A stretch of 64,000 bases of DNA from NCBI RefSeq assembly GCF_963678635.1, contig NC_087062.1, positions 45,462,395-45,526,394 on the forward strand, written 5' to 3'. A program made the position numbers and the translations under genes. The stretch comes from Symsagittifera roscoffensis (taxonomy: Eukaryota > Xenacoelomorpha > Acoela > Convolutidae). How positions within the stretch are numbered: the stretch's first letter is position 1; every line of letters begins with the position of its first letter. A model generated the notes under the pieces. It ran no database searches. It was not told the DNA's origin and saw only the letters and a list, made by a program, of their open reading frames with translations. This document shows, in pieces, positions 10,011 to 21,612 of the stretch.

Positions 10011-11590
10011 AAACTATTTAAGCAAAAATACAACTTTTGGGATCAAAACCATCACTTTTCTTACAAAATAGTTATTAAATAGCTTTGTATTCTTAATTTA
10101 TGACGGAAGTTTTCTCAAAATTATCCATGTGAGAAAGAATTGGTGCTAGTTAAAGCATTCAAGAATATATGTTAAAAATGAGAACATAAGGTGTATTTTA
10201 GCATTTAAGAACAAATTAAGAGCAGCACTAATACTTGTAATCTGATCACCTTCAGAAGTAGAGATACGCAAGGGAACCTAGTTCCTAACATCTTCAATAT
10301 CTACAAACTTCTAAAGGAGCGCGTCTCAAAAAATTGATTAAGCAAAGGAAGTCAAGTTGCAAACTTGAACAATTGTATAGTATTCCGATTTTTTTTGAGC
10401 AAAAATCTCTATTGTAAAAACAATGAAATATAGATCTTTAAAGCAATTTTTGATTATTGCTTCATAAATCATCTTCCAAAAGATGACGAGTTGGGTTTAC
10501 GTAACAAAAATTATCCGCAAAACATCGGGTTTTTCATACAAAGTTTCCTAATATATCAAATTATAACTAAGTTTTCTAATGAATTACGCATAAATATAAA
10601 TCTTTGAGACTTTTTATGTTGGATTTTTTCTCAAGATATACTTTATAAGCTAGATTTTAGTAAAATTTTCTCAAAAGTTCCAATGAATTAAATTGAGTTT
10701 CTATCTCAATCTAGTATTTCCTCAGTTTTTGTTTCATCTACTATCTTCCAACTTAACCCAATTTGAATAAATTTGTATTTAAAAATTGAATTTAAGATAG
10801 AAAAAGGTATCGTTTCAACGAACGTTCAACAATCCGAAGCAGAATTAATACCATAAATCCTTTGCTAAAAGTCTTTAATTGATTTTCTCAACCTCATAAC
10901 TGTAAATTGCTGTTTCAAATTTTAATTTCTGTTTTGGAGTAAATTTTTAGTTGAGAATGATGTATATCATTATCTTGAAAATTTCAAAGTTTAGCAAAAC
11001 ATACATTTCATTTTTTCAAGTTTTCCAGGTCAGTTATCAAATTCTTTTCGAAGTCATCGAAAAAAAAAAAAAAGAGAACCGTAATTCTTAATAAGTCAAA
11101 CCCCATTATCTGCTTAAAAACGCTTGCTCTATGAAAACTTTCACAAGCACTAAACAAGAAAAACTTTAAAATAGTAACTACACAAAACCTTTCATTTAGT
11201 CGATGTTTTACAAATATCCAGTTTTTTTTATAGTTTTAAGCAAGCACTTAACCACTCATTATTGTATGTTATGCACTTTTACAACAAATTTATTGCAACA
11301 AAGTCTCCGCAAGCTTGCAACCAATGGAGTTTTTACTGTTTATTAAAGATTTTCGGATCGATTTCCATGGAAAAGTTTACGACAATTTGAACTCGATTTT
11401 TCCTGTCTGTATCGTCAATCAAAAACATTGAATATGAAAAAATGACAGATCAAGAATTGTGATTAAAAAAACTGCATAATCCTTACTATAATTTTTCAAA
11501 TTCATCTTAATTGTATTTCAGACTCAGTAAAAATTAATATTCATAGTAATTTCTATGTTTTAAAAAAATGTATTAATTTTACCTTTTCTT
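10011..11590. other. AT-rich region with no gene recognised
   Basis: Poly-A and poly-T runs (for example A15 near 11,060) and short AT words are all I can see. Nothing here matches the other Polinton copies. Confidence 0.5.
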
Positions 11591-11595
11591 GGAAC

Positions 11596-11799
11596 ATGTA
11601 CTGCTGTACAACATTTAACGTTATGTTGACAATGCTTGTTCCTGAAAGGATTAGTGAGTTCCTCGTTACTAAAAATATAAACGTTGCTGGACGTTCGAAC
11701 ACTTCAAAACACCACAAGTTCTACGAGGTCTTGATGCGTGAAAGCGAGTGTAATCTCTGCCACATTCAAGACTGCATCTCAATAAGTAAGAAAGATTAA
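11596..11799 (+). CDS. Short unidentified ORF, possible exon
   Basis: A 67-codon ATG frame that is less AT-rich than its surroundings between about 11,640 and 11,780. It contains a CNLCHIQDC cluster that could bind metal. An AAGTAAGA donor-like site sits near its end, so it might be an exon rather than a complete gene. No family is recognised and chance remains a good explanation. Confidence 0.2.
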   Translation: MYCCTTFNVMLTMLVPERISEFLVTKNINVAGRSNTSKHHKFYEVLMRESECNLCHIQDCISISKKD

Positions 11800-11959
11800 A
11801 TGGGACATTTAAAATGAACCAACTTTTGTTTGGATTTTTGGATAACAAGAGTTGAATAGCCTCAAAAATTGAATAAAAGTGAATAAAAGCAGCAAATTTA
11901 CTAACCAATTGTTTTTAACGCGAAATAAAATCAGAATGGATATGCTATTTAGCCTAGCT

Positions 11960-12290
11960 GAAATAAAAATCACCCAATCTGACCATAGAGTTTTCAAAAA
12001 TTGTGCTATCAACCAATCAGAATCCGATATTAATTATCAGGAAATTTTTATCTTTTCTGATATCAACCAATCAGAATCGAGCGGCAAAAGTCATGGAGTT
12101 TTCAACCAATTTAATGTCAACCAATCAGAATTGTGCATCAATAATCATGGAATTTTCAAAAAATTTAATATCAACCACTCAGAATTGAGCTCTACTTCTC
12201 ATGATTTTTTCAACAATTTTGATATCGTTTGTACATATTGAGGATTTCTTCATAGGTAGTTTATGTGGTACTAACCAATCAGAATGAACC
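11960..12290 (+). repeat. CCAAT-box minisatellite, period 54 bp
   Basis: ATCAACCAATCAGAA-type words begin at 12,008, 12,062, 12,116 and 12,169, with an outlier at about 12,271 (two periods on) and a weaker copy near 11,965. Between them ATCATGGA(A/G)TTTTCAA also recurs. Each unit carries a CCAAT box in the plus orientation. The same CCAATCAGAATG word occurs at about 16,655 upstream of the Polinton polymerase. Open frames across it are products of the repetition. Confidence 0.75.
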
Positions 12291-12432
12291 ATTCACAGAT
12301 TTTTAAAAACTTTGTAGATCAGAACCAAAGTATGTTTGTGAAACTTCCTAATCAATCAATTTTAAGTTTTTCTAATCATAGCTAAGATCTAAAATTGACA
12401 CCAGAGTGAGAGAAATGAGATTTTTTGTCTGG

Positions 12433-12774
12433 TTTATTTTGTTTTTTCGATACTCAATTCAAATATTCAAATTTTGAAGTTTCGATCAAAATTTTTTCGA
12501 TTTGTTCTATTTCTAACTAGTCAATTTCAAAACAGTAACCGAAATGATATTTTTTATCTCCAATTTTTGTTTCATAGGCTCTTCCATTGTTTTGTTTTTT
12601 ACTGATAGACCAGTGAATTTGACCTAACTGTTCTAGATTAAAACATTGTTGATAAATCTGGCAGTACTCTTCTTTACTGAAATCTCCTCTCCATCTTTTT
12701 AACAAAACTATTGAACTTTCTGTGTTTCTATACAAGTTAAATCTAATACAATCTCCATCAACGTCATCTGTCAT
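12433..12774 (-). CDS. Small unidentified acidic protein with poly(A) signal
   Basis: The ATG at 12,774-12,772 opens 85 codons ending at 12,517. An AATAAA (minus strand, 12,438-12,433) follows about 80 bases after the stop, which favours a real transcript end. The protein starts MTDDVDGDCIRFNLYRN, is rich in acidic and aromatic residues and ends in GYCFEID. It has no transmembrane segment. No family is recognised. It could be a complete small gene, a last exon, or a cargo gene of a transposon. Confidence 0.35.
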
Positions 12775-13370
12775 TTGTTTTGTAGTAGTTCAGCTTTAAA
12801 ATTTGATAAAGGTCCATTTCAGACATTGAAAGCGCTTTTGATAGAAACATATTTCTTACTGAAATAACCAAAGAAACTTGAAAAAACTCGAATGGTTGTA
12901 CCATTTTTTAATTTATTTTGTAATAAAAATCATCATAAAATGTTTTTTCATTATTCAGAGTCAAATTAGTTTTAGGGAAAATCATGCAACCAACCAAAAC
13001 CTCAAATTAGGGCAACAAAAATTGAAAACAACCAATGAAATTCAGAAAATCTAAAAAATAATGATAATCTTTTCAACTAAAAATACATTCTTGTTCGTAA
13101 TTTTGTTGAAATAAGACAAAATGTACCTAAATTTCAATGAAAACAGTAAATAAATAAGTTTATCTGTAATTTCTTAAACAAATACTGGAAAATCATTTGA
13201 TAATTGGGCAGTGTTTTATGTCAGTTTTGAATAAGTTTTTATGTTTTGTCTGACTTTTCCTCAGATACCCTAGCTCTAAATGTGCACTTCAGTGAAAAAA
13301 AAAAGTTTGAACCGACAATATTTCAAATAGCAAACATAAAAAACATCACAAAGCATTACTGAAGCTTACA
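12775..13370. other. AT-rich intergenic stretch
   Basis: Lies between two minus-strand reading frames. I see no further gene or repeat. Confidence 0.4.
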
Positions 13371-13374
13371 ATTA

Positions 13375-14059
13375 TCAACAAAAAAAAAAGTCTCCGAAAG
13401 TTTGGGACAGTTCTTTGAATTCGTTCAAAGTATAGTTGACATAGGCGACTTGTTTCATTCTGTTTTGCAGTGAAGAGTCAAATATGAAAGTAGGGAGGCT
13501 TGTTAGCATTGTTCTTTTTGATTGTGACACACGTGCTCCTCATGTTGTATGTTGCTATTTCATTTACTCTTTTACAGATGTCGAGCTCCTGATCCATAGT
13601 TGATTCTTTACCAGGTTTGGCTTCATATATAGGGTTGAGTCCAAGGTTTTCAGCATCGTGAATAACAGTATTCCGGATTGCCGATTTTGCTTCTCCTTCT
13701 TTTTCACTAAAATAGATTTGTTGGGACTTCAAATTGTCCCAAATCATTGATTTTTAATAGTTGAAGCACGGTTCAAAGTATATTTTCCCCTTGTAGGATT
13801 TTTGGAACCAAACAAATCTCCCAATTCTTTTTTGATTTTTTGAAAATTCATTATAGTTGGGACTAACAATTTTTCTCGAGTACATTTTGAAGAGCAAACT
13901 GATCAGATGAGGAGAAATGAGAGAAAAGATTGTGAGATTAATTGAATATGGAAGTAAGCAGTATGAGTCATCACTACATATGAAAGTAGTCTCAAATACG
14001 GAAGGATTTTCCCTAATGGAAACTGCGTAGGCGTTATTACTACTATTAAAATCCACCAT
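13375..14059 (-). pseudogene. Broken unidentified gene in three frame segments
   Basis: From the ATG at 14,059 a frame of ~101 codons (MVDFNSSNNAYAVSIRENPS to a stop at 13,754) is followed by a second frame (ATG 13,747, about 89 codons, stop at 13,478). A third frame (RMKQVAYVNYTLNEFKEL, LSQTFGDFF) runs to about 13,375. The three pieces abut and have protein-like composition, so I read them as one gene with a nonsense mutation and a frameshift, although introns could also explain it. A hydrophobic LTIFSLISPHLISLLF stretch lies near residue 50. No domain is recognised and there is no copy elsewhere in the window. Confidence 0.35.
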
Positions 14060-14083
14060 TTTCTGCAAAAGTCATTTTTCCCA

Positions 14084-14393
14084 ATGGCAGCCGCTATGTG
14101 TCAAGCTCTTCCCAGCTTTTTTTCAGATTATAATAAAAAATCATTGTTTATTTCTGTTTCCAACGAATTTTACGAAAATTTCATAGTCACCCAAGATTAT
14201 TGCGTGTCTACTCACGATTATTTCTGTTTCATGGGAAGATGCAAATTTCAATTAGTTGAACATCTCTTACCCAAATTCTTCAGAGATTAGACAAATATCA
14301 ATACACAATCAAGAAATCGATTGTCTTCACTTTTTGTACAAACACAGAGTCTTTTCGAGTTTTGTCACATCAAGTGATGAAGTTTTCAATAAA
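14084..14393 (+). CDS. Small unidentified ORF with good start context and poly(A) signal
   Basis: The ATG at 14,084 sits in a favourable context (CCAATGGCAGCC) and opens 68 codons ending near 14,290. AATAAA follows at 14,388-14,393. The product is Phe/Tyr/Cys-rich (HDYFCFMGRCKFQLVEHLL) and of unknown family. It is divergent from the broken minus-strand gene, with only 24 bases between the two ATGs, which is too tight for two ordinary promoters. One of the pair may be an internal exon or a chance frame. Confidence 0.25.
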
Positions 14394-14896
14394 TTTAGTT
14401 GCGGAGTTTAGCATAATTTACGATGGAAAGAAGCTGAAAAAGCACCAAGCATATCACGAAAACGATTGGTTCGGAAAAAGTCAAAAAACATTATCTAAGT
14501 TCTAATCAAAAACATGCATCTACGCAAACTCTGGGCTCAGCATTCTTAGACACAATTCAAAAAGTTCAAAACTCAAAATATGAATCTGATTTGTTCAATG
14601 TAATTGATTGTTTTATTGATGGTTATGGTTCTGTAAACAGTGAGCGTGTCAATTTTTCTATTAATTTTTCTTCAAAATAATCTTGTCAAAGTTGTTTTTA
14701 TTTCAATTCAAATGCTGTTCAACGACTAATTTTGTGTTATTAATTTTTTCTACAAGATGCGAGAAAAAAATTAACTATTTCACAGATATAAGTTATATTA
14801 AGAAAGTTTTTTGCAGGACGCAACTTTTTTCATCTTTTTAAAAAAATATCTGCTTGAAAAAACCAAATTTCCTTTTGCCTATTGCTTAGGAAAACT
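14394..14896. other. AT-rich stretch with no gene
   Basis: Nothing recognisable on either strand. Confidence 0.4.
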
Positions 14897-15790
14897 CATA
14901 ATTGATGACTTTGAGTGCTATTTCCCATCTTAATACATTGTTTATCTGATACTTTTGATCAATATACTGCAAAAATTGAAATTTTAATGATCAAAGTTAA
15001 AACACAGAAATTATTTTTCTTTAGTTATTAAAAGTGCAAGAAAATCTTGTTACAATTTTCATTGAAATGCGAACATTATTACTTAAATTTTTATTAATTT
15101 GCGAGATTTTTTTTGATTCAACAAGTGTGCAAAAAAATTTTGAAATTTTTGCAAGTTGCAAAAACTGTAAAGATTTTTTATCAATTATGCGAAAATTTTC
15201 GAGAAAATTTTTTGAACGATGCATTTTTTGCATGATTTTTTAAAAAACATATGCAAAAAGCAACTTCTTTTCTCTTATGCAAATGCAAAAAACGCAACAA
15301 TATATTGTAAAAAACTTGTTATATGCTTGCTGAAAAATTTTCATTATTGATGACTTTGAGTACTATTCCCTATCCTAATACATTGTTTTTCTGTTGTTTT
15401 TGATCAACATGCATGCAAAAATTGATTTTTGTAATAATCAAAATCAGAACAAAAAAGTTCATAAATTTTAATTTTCAACATTGCAAGAAAATCTTCTTAA
15501 AATTTTGTTCAAAATCCGAAACTGTTTCATTAAATATTTTCTCAATTTGCGAGATTTTCTCTAATTTTTTCGACAAGTGTGCGAAAAGTTTTATGAAAAT
15601 TCTTGCATGGTACAAAAATTATTGTAAAGTTGTTATCATATGTGCAAAAATTGCAAGGATTTCGCAAAAAATTGCGATGATTTTTTTATCATGTGTGGAA
15701 AAAAATGTTGTGAAATTTTTTACAATTTGTTAAAAATGGATTTTTTTTTTTGACATCTTTACCACAAAACGTTGTGAAAACTTTTATTAA
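14897..15790 (+). repeat. Diverged tandem duplication, unit about 446 bp
   Basis: The series ATTGATGACTTTGAGT, TAATACATTGTTT, TTGCGAGATTTT and CAAGTGTGC in the first unit (from ~14,897) is repeated in the same order from ~15,343. The units differ by many substitutions and indels. GCAAAAATT and TGCGAAA words are common in both. Open frames at 15,021-15,243 and 15,413-15,733 have very low complexity and are not called as genes. Confidence 0.65.
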
Positions 15791-15965
15791 TTGCATGATA
15801 AGTTTGATTTTCAACAGTTTCTTAACAAACTTTTTAAAAACTTTGCCTTTGCATTTTTTAACACATTTTTCTATGATCTTATCTCTTTGTTGCTGTCTCT
15901 TTAAAATAAAATTACTAGACGCAAAAAAATTTTTATTACAAAACGCAAGACAACAACCAAATTAT

Positions 15966-16458
15966 TTACAATTCAAAGAGCTGTCGAGCAGCTGAAGAGT
16001 TTTGCAAGTTCTCGATGGAGCGCGAAGCTGGTCTTCCTTCCATCACCGGTGGTTGTCTTGGTGGTTCGCTGACTGAAGTTCTTGGCTCAGAGAACCCTTC
16101 ATTCTCTTCGATGGTAATTGGGTTGTCCACAGATCCCTCTTCCCAAGGAAAGAGGAAATCGTCGACTGTTGAGCCGCATATCTAGAGTCAGAAGTGTCGG
16201 GGTAGTTCATTCCACATGCTCAGCCACTTCCTCCATCGTATGCATTTCTCCCAGTTAGTTCTCTGTCATGGGAATTTGCGTTACATGTTGTTCGTTGAAG
16301 TCCATGCGCATCACTTCCACAATGTGGCAGATTTGGATTGGGATGTCCATTCGGGTCAAAAATACTCCAGAGACTGTTTCTCGTACTTGAATTTGTACTA
16401 GATCAGGCGAAAATTCTACAGAGTACATAAGATTGCTGTTTTCCACTGAGAAGACCAT
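15966..16458 (-). pseudogene. Small minus-strand Polinton gene next to polymerase, frameshifted
   Basis: The ATG at 16,458-16,456 opens a frame beginning MVFSVENSNLMYSVEFS with VRETVSGVFLTRMDIPIQI. It stops after 67 codons, and one base shift later continues as a Pro/Ser/Glu-rich tail (FPWEEGSVDNPITIEE, EPPRQPPVMEGRP) to a TAA at 15,968-15,966. AATAAA follows on the minus strand at 15,937-15,932. Base composition is clearly richer in GC than the neighbouring DNA. It is transcribed away from the polymerase gene across a shared promoter region. I do not recognise the family. The position suggests an accessory Polinton gene, broken by one stop and one frameshift. Confidence 0.5.
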
Positions 16459-16639
16459 TTTGAGCAATAATTTGAAAAAAAAAGATACAGAGTAAAAACA
16501 AAAGCTTAGTTGAGAGGGAGGTAGTGATGGTAGTTAAGATGAAATTTAAGTAATTAGAGCTGAGAGAGGAGGTAGTTGACGGTACTTAAATTGAAAATAA
16601 AATGATTTTTAATTAGCAGAGAGGGGTACCTTCAATTCG

Positions 16640-16840
16640 AATGTTTGGGTTTAACCAATCAGAATGGATTTTACTTATTTGGATTGTAGTCGTGACCAGT
16701 CAGATTTTAGCTTCCTTTTATGGAATTCTTGGACAAAAGTCGTGTCCAATCGAAAACAAAGCTCCATTTTACACATTGTCGTTTCCGATCACAAAAATGT
16801 TCGTTTTTGTTCTAGCTGTCGTATCCAAGCCGAAAAAAAG
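16640..16840 (+). promoter_or_regulatory. Degenerate CCAAT-type repeats in divergent promoter region
   Basis: AACCAATCAGAATGG near 16,655 is followed by GTCGTGACCAGTCAG, GTCGTGTCCAATCG, GTCGTTTCCGATCAC and GTCGTATCCAAG at intervals of about 40-55 bases. The series lies between the minus-strand gene at 16,458 and the polymerase at about 17,215. It may bind a CCAAT factor; that is inference. Between 16,460 and 16,640 there are purine-rich GAGAGGGAGGTAG repeats. Confidence 0.45.
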
Positions 16841-16923
16841 TTACCTTTTATGGACTTAAATCTTCCAAATAAGTAAAAATATACACAAAAGCAATCAAAA
16901 AAATAAATGACCAGAAATTGTTT

Positions 16924-17056
16924 GATGGCGTCACTTCTATTTATGGAATAACGTCATTATCATGAAAGGAAAATTGCGTAGGTGATGAAGTCACTTTTTT
17001 TACAAGAATGACGTCATTACCATAAAAGCATAATTGCGTAGGCGATGATTTCATTG
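16924..17056 (+). repeat. Two-plus copies of a 60-bp repeat with ACGTCATTA motif
   Basis: GATGGCGTCACTT (16,924), GATGAAGTCACTT (16,984) and GATGATTTCATTG (17,044) start successive 60-bp units. Each complete unit contains ACGTCATTA (CRE-like) and ends ATTGCGTAGG. The array sits just upstream of the TATA box at 17,061. Confidence 0.65.
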
Positions 17057-17060
17057 TTAG

Positions 17061-17068
17061 TATAAATA
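17061..17068 (+). promoter_or_regulatory. Putative TATA box of the polymerase gene
   Basis: TATAAATA lies directly after the 60-bp repeats and about 150 bases before the first polymerase-like residues. A possible donor (AAAGTAAGT, about 17,170) suggests a short 5' exon. Confidence 0.4.
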
Positions 17069-17214
17069 CGCTTATTTTGTTGGTTTTCATAATTGATTTT
17101 GTTTATCAATCATAAACAGTCAATTGATTTTTACTTCAAATTTTACTATTTGTTGCTTGGCGAAAAGAAGAAAGTAAGTATTTTTATTCATTTGGTACTT
17201 TAAATTTTTAATCT

Positions 17215-20200
17215 TGGAGCATTTCCAATGTCCCAAGGTTTTTTGGATAAAACCTGCCCATAACCGAAACGAGAAAGTCAAATGTAGGAAATGTTGTGAT
17301 GAATACAGGAGATCTGATGCTGCGAGACATTGAAAGAGATGCGAAAAGCAGGAGGAACATAAGTGTCCAAACTGTCTTTTTTATACAAAGAGCAAAGAGG
17401 AGATGGGTTATCATGTTGCGAAGAAGCATGCTCAACCAAGTTCGAAGCAGTCGACAGTTTGTCCTTCTTGCGAACAAGAGTTACTACTCTCTCCAACCAC
17501 ATCGGAGAAAAGAACATGGAGAAAAACAACAGAAACCGAGTGAGACTGTAGCGGACTTGAACAAGATTGTGGAGGAAGAAGGGGAAGATGGTGAAAAACC
17601 AAAGGAGGAATTTAGTGCTTGTCAACATTTTTTGGTGGATACGGAGATGAAAATGGGAGACATCAGGTGTTTAGCTTCCAAATGTCCAAGTTAGAGACTA
17701 AATTAATCAACGAGAAACTTGAAGAAGTCTTCAACCAGCTCGCTTCTGCCGCTAAAATCAACCTTGCTCTGGGTTTTATTCTTCGAAATATTGAGACTGG
17801 TAAATATCGATATTTCTACGCCATGAAAACAATACTTTGTGTGAAAAATCCCATTTACTCTGTACTAAAGTAGATTTGATAACAATCCAAGGAAAAGTGG
17901 AAAAATTTGATATTGTGGAATAATGTACCCAAGAGCGACAAAACGCAAAACGGGATTCAAATTGATCACAACTGTGACAATTTTTGCTGCTTTGCTGAAA
18001 AACATCCCAATGGGATGTACAGACTCTGTCATACCTGTAGCTTTACTACGACACACGCAAGTGACCTTTATCTAAGAAAGACAAGGAATCTTACAAATAT
18101 CATTTATATCTTTTCCGCGCATTGGCAATGTACATGAACGGACACAAGGATCTTGACTCTCACACTTCCAGATACTTTACAGAGCTCATATCAAAATCTG
18201 GTTATGATCCTAAAAATTTCGGTGTAGTCTCTGTAGAAGACTTACCTGCTGTCGAGGAATTTGTTCATAGAAAAATTTTGATATACGATTTCGATATCCA
18301 AGAAGATGAATATGTTGGAGATCTAGCTCAACGAAGTATTGGAAGATTCGATAAAACAATCAAATTACTGAGATTCAACAACCATATTATTCATACAAAT
18401 GATGTAGATAGTTTCTTTAAGTGCTTTCGATGCCCTAGCTCTGACCCTTTCTTTAATAAATCCCACAATTAACAAACATCTTCTGAGATGCAAGGACCGA
18501 GTGAAACATATTTAGCCAAAGAGCGTGTATGAGCTTCGAGAAACCTTGTTTGAAAAGCTAGAAGGATTCAATTTTCCAGTTTCTGAAGACAACAAGCTTT
18601 TCAATAATTTAGCGACTTTCGATTTTGAGTCGATTTGTGTTCCTACAGAGGAACTAAAAGAGACGCAATTTACTGCCTGAATCGGAAAACATGTACCAAT
18701 TTCAGTCTCTGTATCATCGAATTTAAGTGATGAACCCATTTGATTGATGTACAACAAGGATCCAAAGATTTTGATAATTGATTTTGTAACCAACCTGGAG
18801 CTGTTGGCTGAACAAAGTAAGCAAGAGATGGAAAAAAAATTTCAAGATTTTGAAGTAGCTGTCAATGACAGAATGAAAAAGATCTTTGATGAGCTGAACG
18901 AATGTGGTAAAAATCATTCAAATAACAAATTTGAGTACAAAGACGAATGCATTGAAGATTCAGAAGAAGCATATATGACAACACAATTCTTGCGAATTCA
19001 GAAAAATCAATTCATCGATTTGAAAAAAAAACATCTGGAGAGATATGTAAATAATTTACCTGTTTTTGGATTTAATAGTTGTAGATATGATTTGACTTTG
19101 ATCAAGTCCTACCTAATGCCCTATTTGATTCTCGATAAAGAAGAGGAAACATCCGTCATCAAAAAAGCAAATGACTCTAAATCTTTAAAGTTTGGAAATT
19201 TACAGTCTCTCGACATAATGAAGTTTCTGGGTGGGGCAACTACTCTGGACTCCTTTCTGAAAGCCTATAAAGCTAGCAAAACGAAACGATTTTTTCCCTA
19301 TGAGTGTTTTGATAACCCAGACAAACTTGCTTTTCCCGAATTGAAACCGTTTGAAGCCTTTTTCAACACTTAGAAACAACAATCCTCTAGACAAAGACTT
19401 CTTTGATTATGAGAAGCTGAGAAAGAGTGGGCTTGACGAACAACCAGCACTGAAAAAGCTTCAAATTATTTGCTGATCCTCCAGAAATACTTAGAAATAC
19501 TTACAAGAGACTTGGAAGAAAAACGGAATGACAGTGTTCAAAGACTTTTTGAAGTGGTACAACAACAAGGATGTAGTTCCAACCCTGGAGGCAATGGTTC
19601 CGTTTTATCATATCAACGGGTTAGATATCTTAAAACTTGGATGTAATCTTCCCAATCTAGCAATAATATGACTGCATAAATCTACAAATTACAAGTTTTA
19701 TCCATTTTGCGAAAGTGATAAAGATTTGTGTGAAAAAAATCGAGAAGACAGGACTGGTGGACCTTCCATTGTGTTCACTCGAAAAGCTGCAGTTGATAAG
19801 AAATTCACCAGAAACTCATCAGAAGTTTGTAAATCTATCGTTGGAATTGATGCAAGCCAGCTTTACCTTTTCTCAATGTGTCAAGAGATACCAACAGGAC
19901 TGTACAGGAGATGGGATTTTGACACTGATATGCAAAAATTCAAGGCTAGACATAATCAAACCCGCAATTTTGAGAACATGGTCATGTCTTTTTACCAGGA
20001 AACAAGACCAGAAGGTAAAAATTGACAATTTTTTACATCAGTAAAACAGAAAAAAATCGACTGTTTTAATAGGGACGGATATTGTGATCTCTGTAAGACA
20101 GTGTTTGAAGCAATGGGATGTTAGTAACACTTCTGTTCTTGTCAAGAAGCTCGTCACTCCTTAACAGAACAAAATTTTGAGCGAAGAAACAAGAAGAGAG

Positions 20201-21612
20201 AGATGATTGATATGAGACGAGAATATATAAAAAAGTAAGGATACAAAGTTGAAGAAATGTGTGAGTGTGACTAGTGGGAAAGTCTCAAAATCAATGAAAA
20301 GATCAAAAATCACGTCAGAAACCACTTTACCTGTAAAAGGCCTCTTTCTACAGACTCTCTTCAAGCAAAAACAAAAGAAGGATGTCTTTTTGGCTACGTT
20401 CATTGGGATTTAGATGTTCCAGATGAACTGAAATCAAAATTTGCGAAATAACCTCCAATTTTCAAAAATACTGAAGTTGGAAGAAATGATATTGGAGACT
20501 ACATGAAAAAACATGCTATTGAAAACGAAATGCTAAAACTTTCTCAAAGAATGCTGATATCTTATTTCAAGCTGGAAAATGGAACAGTTATAACTACTCT
20601 GTTCAGTTTTTTTTCGGAACTTGGCTTGCAGTGCACCAAAATTTACCGTTTTGTTCAATATTCTCCTCAAAAAGGTTTCAATAAATTTGTTCAATCAGTG
20701 GTTGTTGCGAGAAAACAAGGAGATGAAAACCCTTTGTCAGGAGTTGTAGCAGAAACTATGAAGCTTTTAGGCAATTCCTCGTATGGATATCAGATCATGG
20801 ATAGATCCTGTCACACAATTACGAAGTATCTGAAATATGAAAAAAACTCATTAAGCCTTCAATGAGCCAATGTTCAAAAGACTAAATAGAGTTGAAAAAC
20901 ACTTGTATGAGGTGGAGTTGTTGAAATCAACCATTGAACACAGAGAACCCATCATCGTTGGATTTTTCATACTGCAGTATGCGAAACTAAGAATGTTGGA
21001 ACTCTACTATAACTTCTTTGATCTGTGATGTAAATAAATTTGAAGAGTTGGAGGTGGATACAGACTCATTTTACTTAGCACTTGCTTATACGACTGTATC
21101 CAACCAGAAAAAAGAGACGTGCGGAAAAATGAGGGAAAATGACTGCAGAGACTCTTTCAAAGCAGATGCAAAATCTAATGTCTTCCCTCGAACGTGTTGC
21201 AGTATCCATAAAAAGTATGATATGCGAGAGCCGGGGCTTTTCAGAGAAAAATATTCAGGTGCACAAAAATGCTATGTTTGTGTAGCAAAACTTATTGTTG
21301 CTATGATAACGAGTCAGACAAGTTCAAATTGAGCAGTAAAGATTTGAACAAACGAGTTCTAGAAGATTCTGGAGACAGAATCTTCCATAAAAAAACATCA
21401 AAAACGGGAGCCAGATTTTGGAGATGGACCCATGGCAGAGGACAGTAGAGTGCTCGTTGAAGCAGTTAATCTCACATCTACTAAAAGAGGATTCAGTACT
21501 ATAAATCATATGGTGGCCACATAAGAACAGACAAAGAAAGTACTAAGCTAATTTTATCCAAAAAGACACGGTCAGGATGTTGGAACTCACACAAAACAAT
21601 TGAATTTATAAG
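17215..21612 (+). pseudogene. Polinton protein-primed DNA polymerase B with zinc-finger N-terminus
   Basis: A ~1,400-codon polymerase of Polinton type, decayed. At 17,220-17,520 there are C2H2-like zinc knuckles (VKCRKCC, then HKCPNCLFYTKSKEEMGYH). A conserved accessory region follows (frames at 17,619-17,873 and 18,122-18,472). The proofreading exonuclease has a DFE motif at 18,621-18,629 (Exo I) and GFNSCRYDL at 19,068-19,094 (Exo II). The polymerase core has GIDASQLYLFSM at 19,843-19,878 (motif A; a leucine replaces the usual proline), KLLGNSSYG at 20,761-20,787 (motif B) and DTDS at 21,057-21,068 (motif C). The palm motifs therefore survive, but at least eight stops or frameshifts separate them. 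Protein-primed family-B polymerases copy linear element DNA from terminal proteins. This is the only polymerase in the window. The start and any short 5' exon are uncertain. Confidence 0.9.

Noticed and set aside
15021-15733. Open frames rich in Lys, Phe and Ile
   Set aside because: Low-complexity translation of AT-rich duplicated DNA, with similar frames on both strands.
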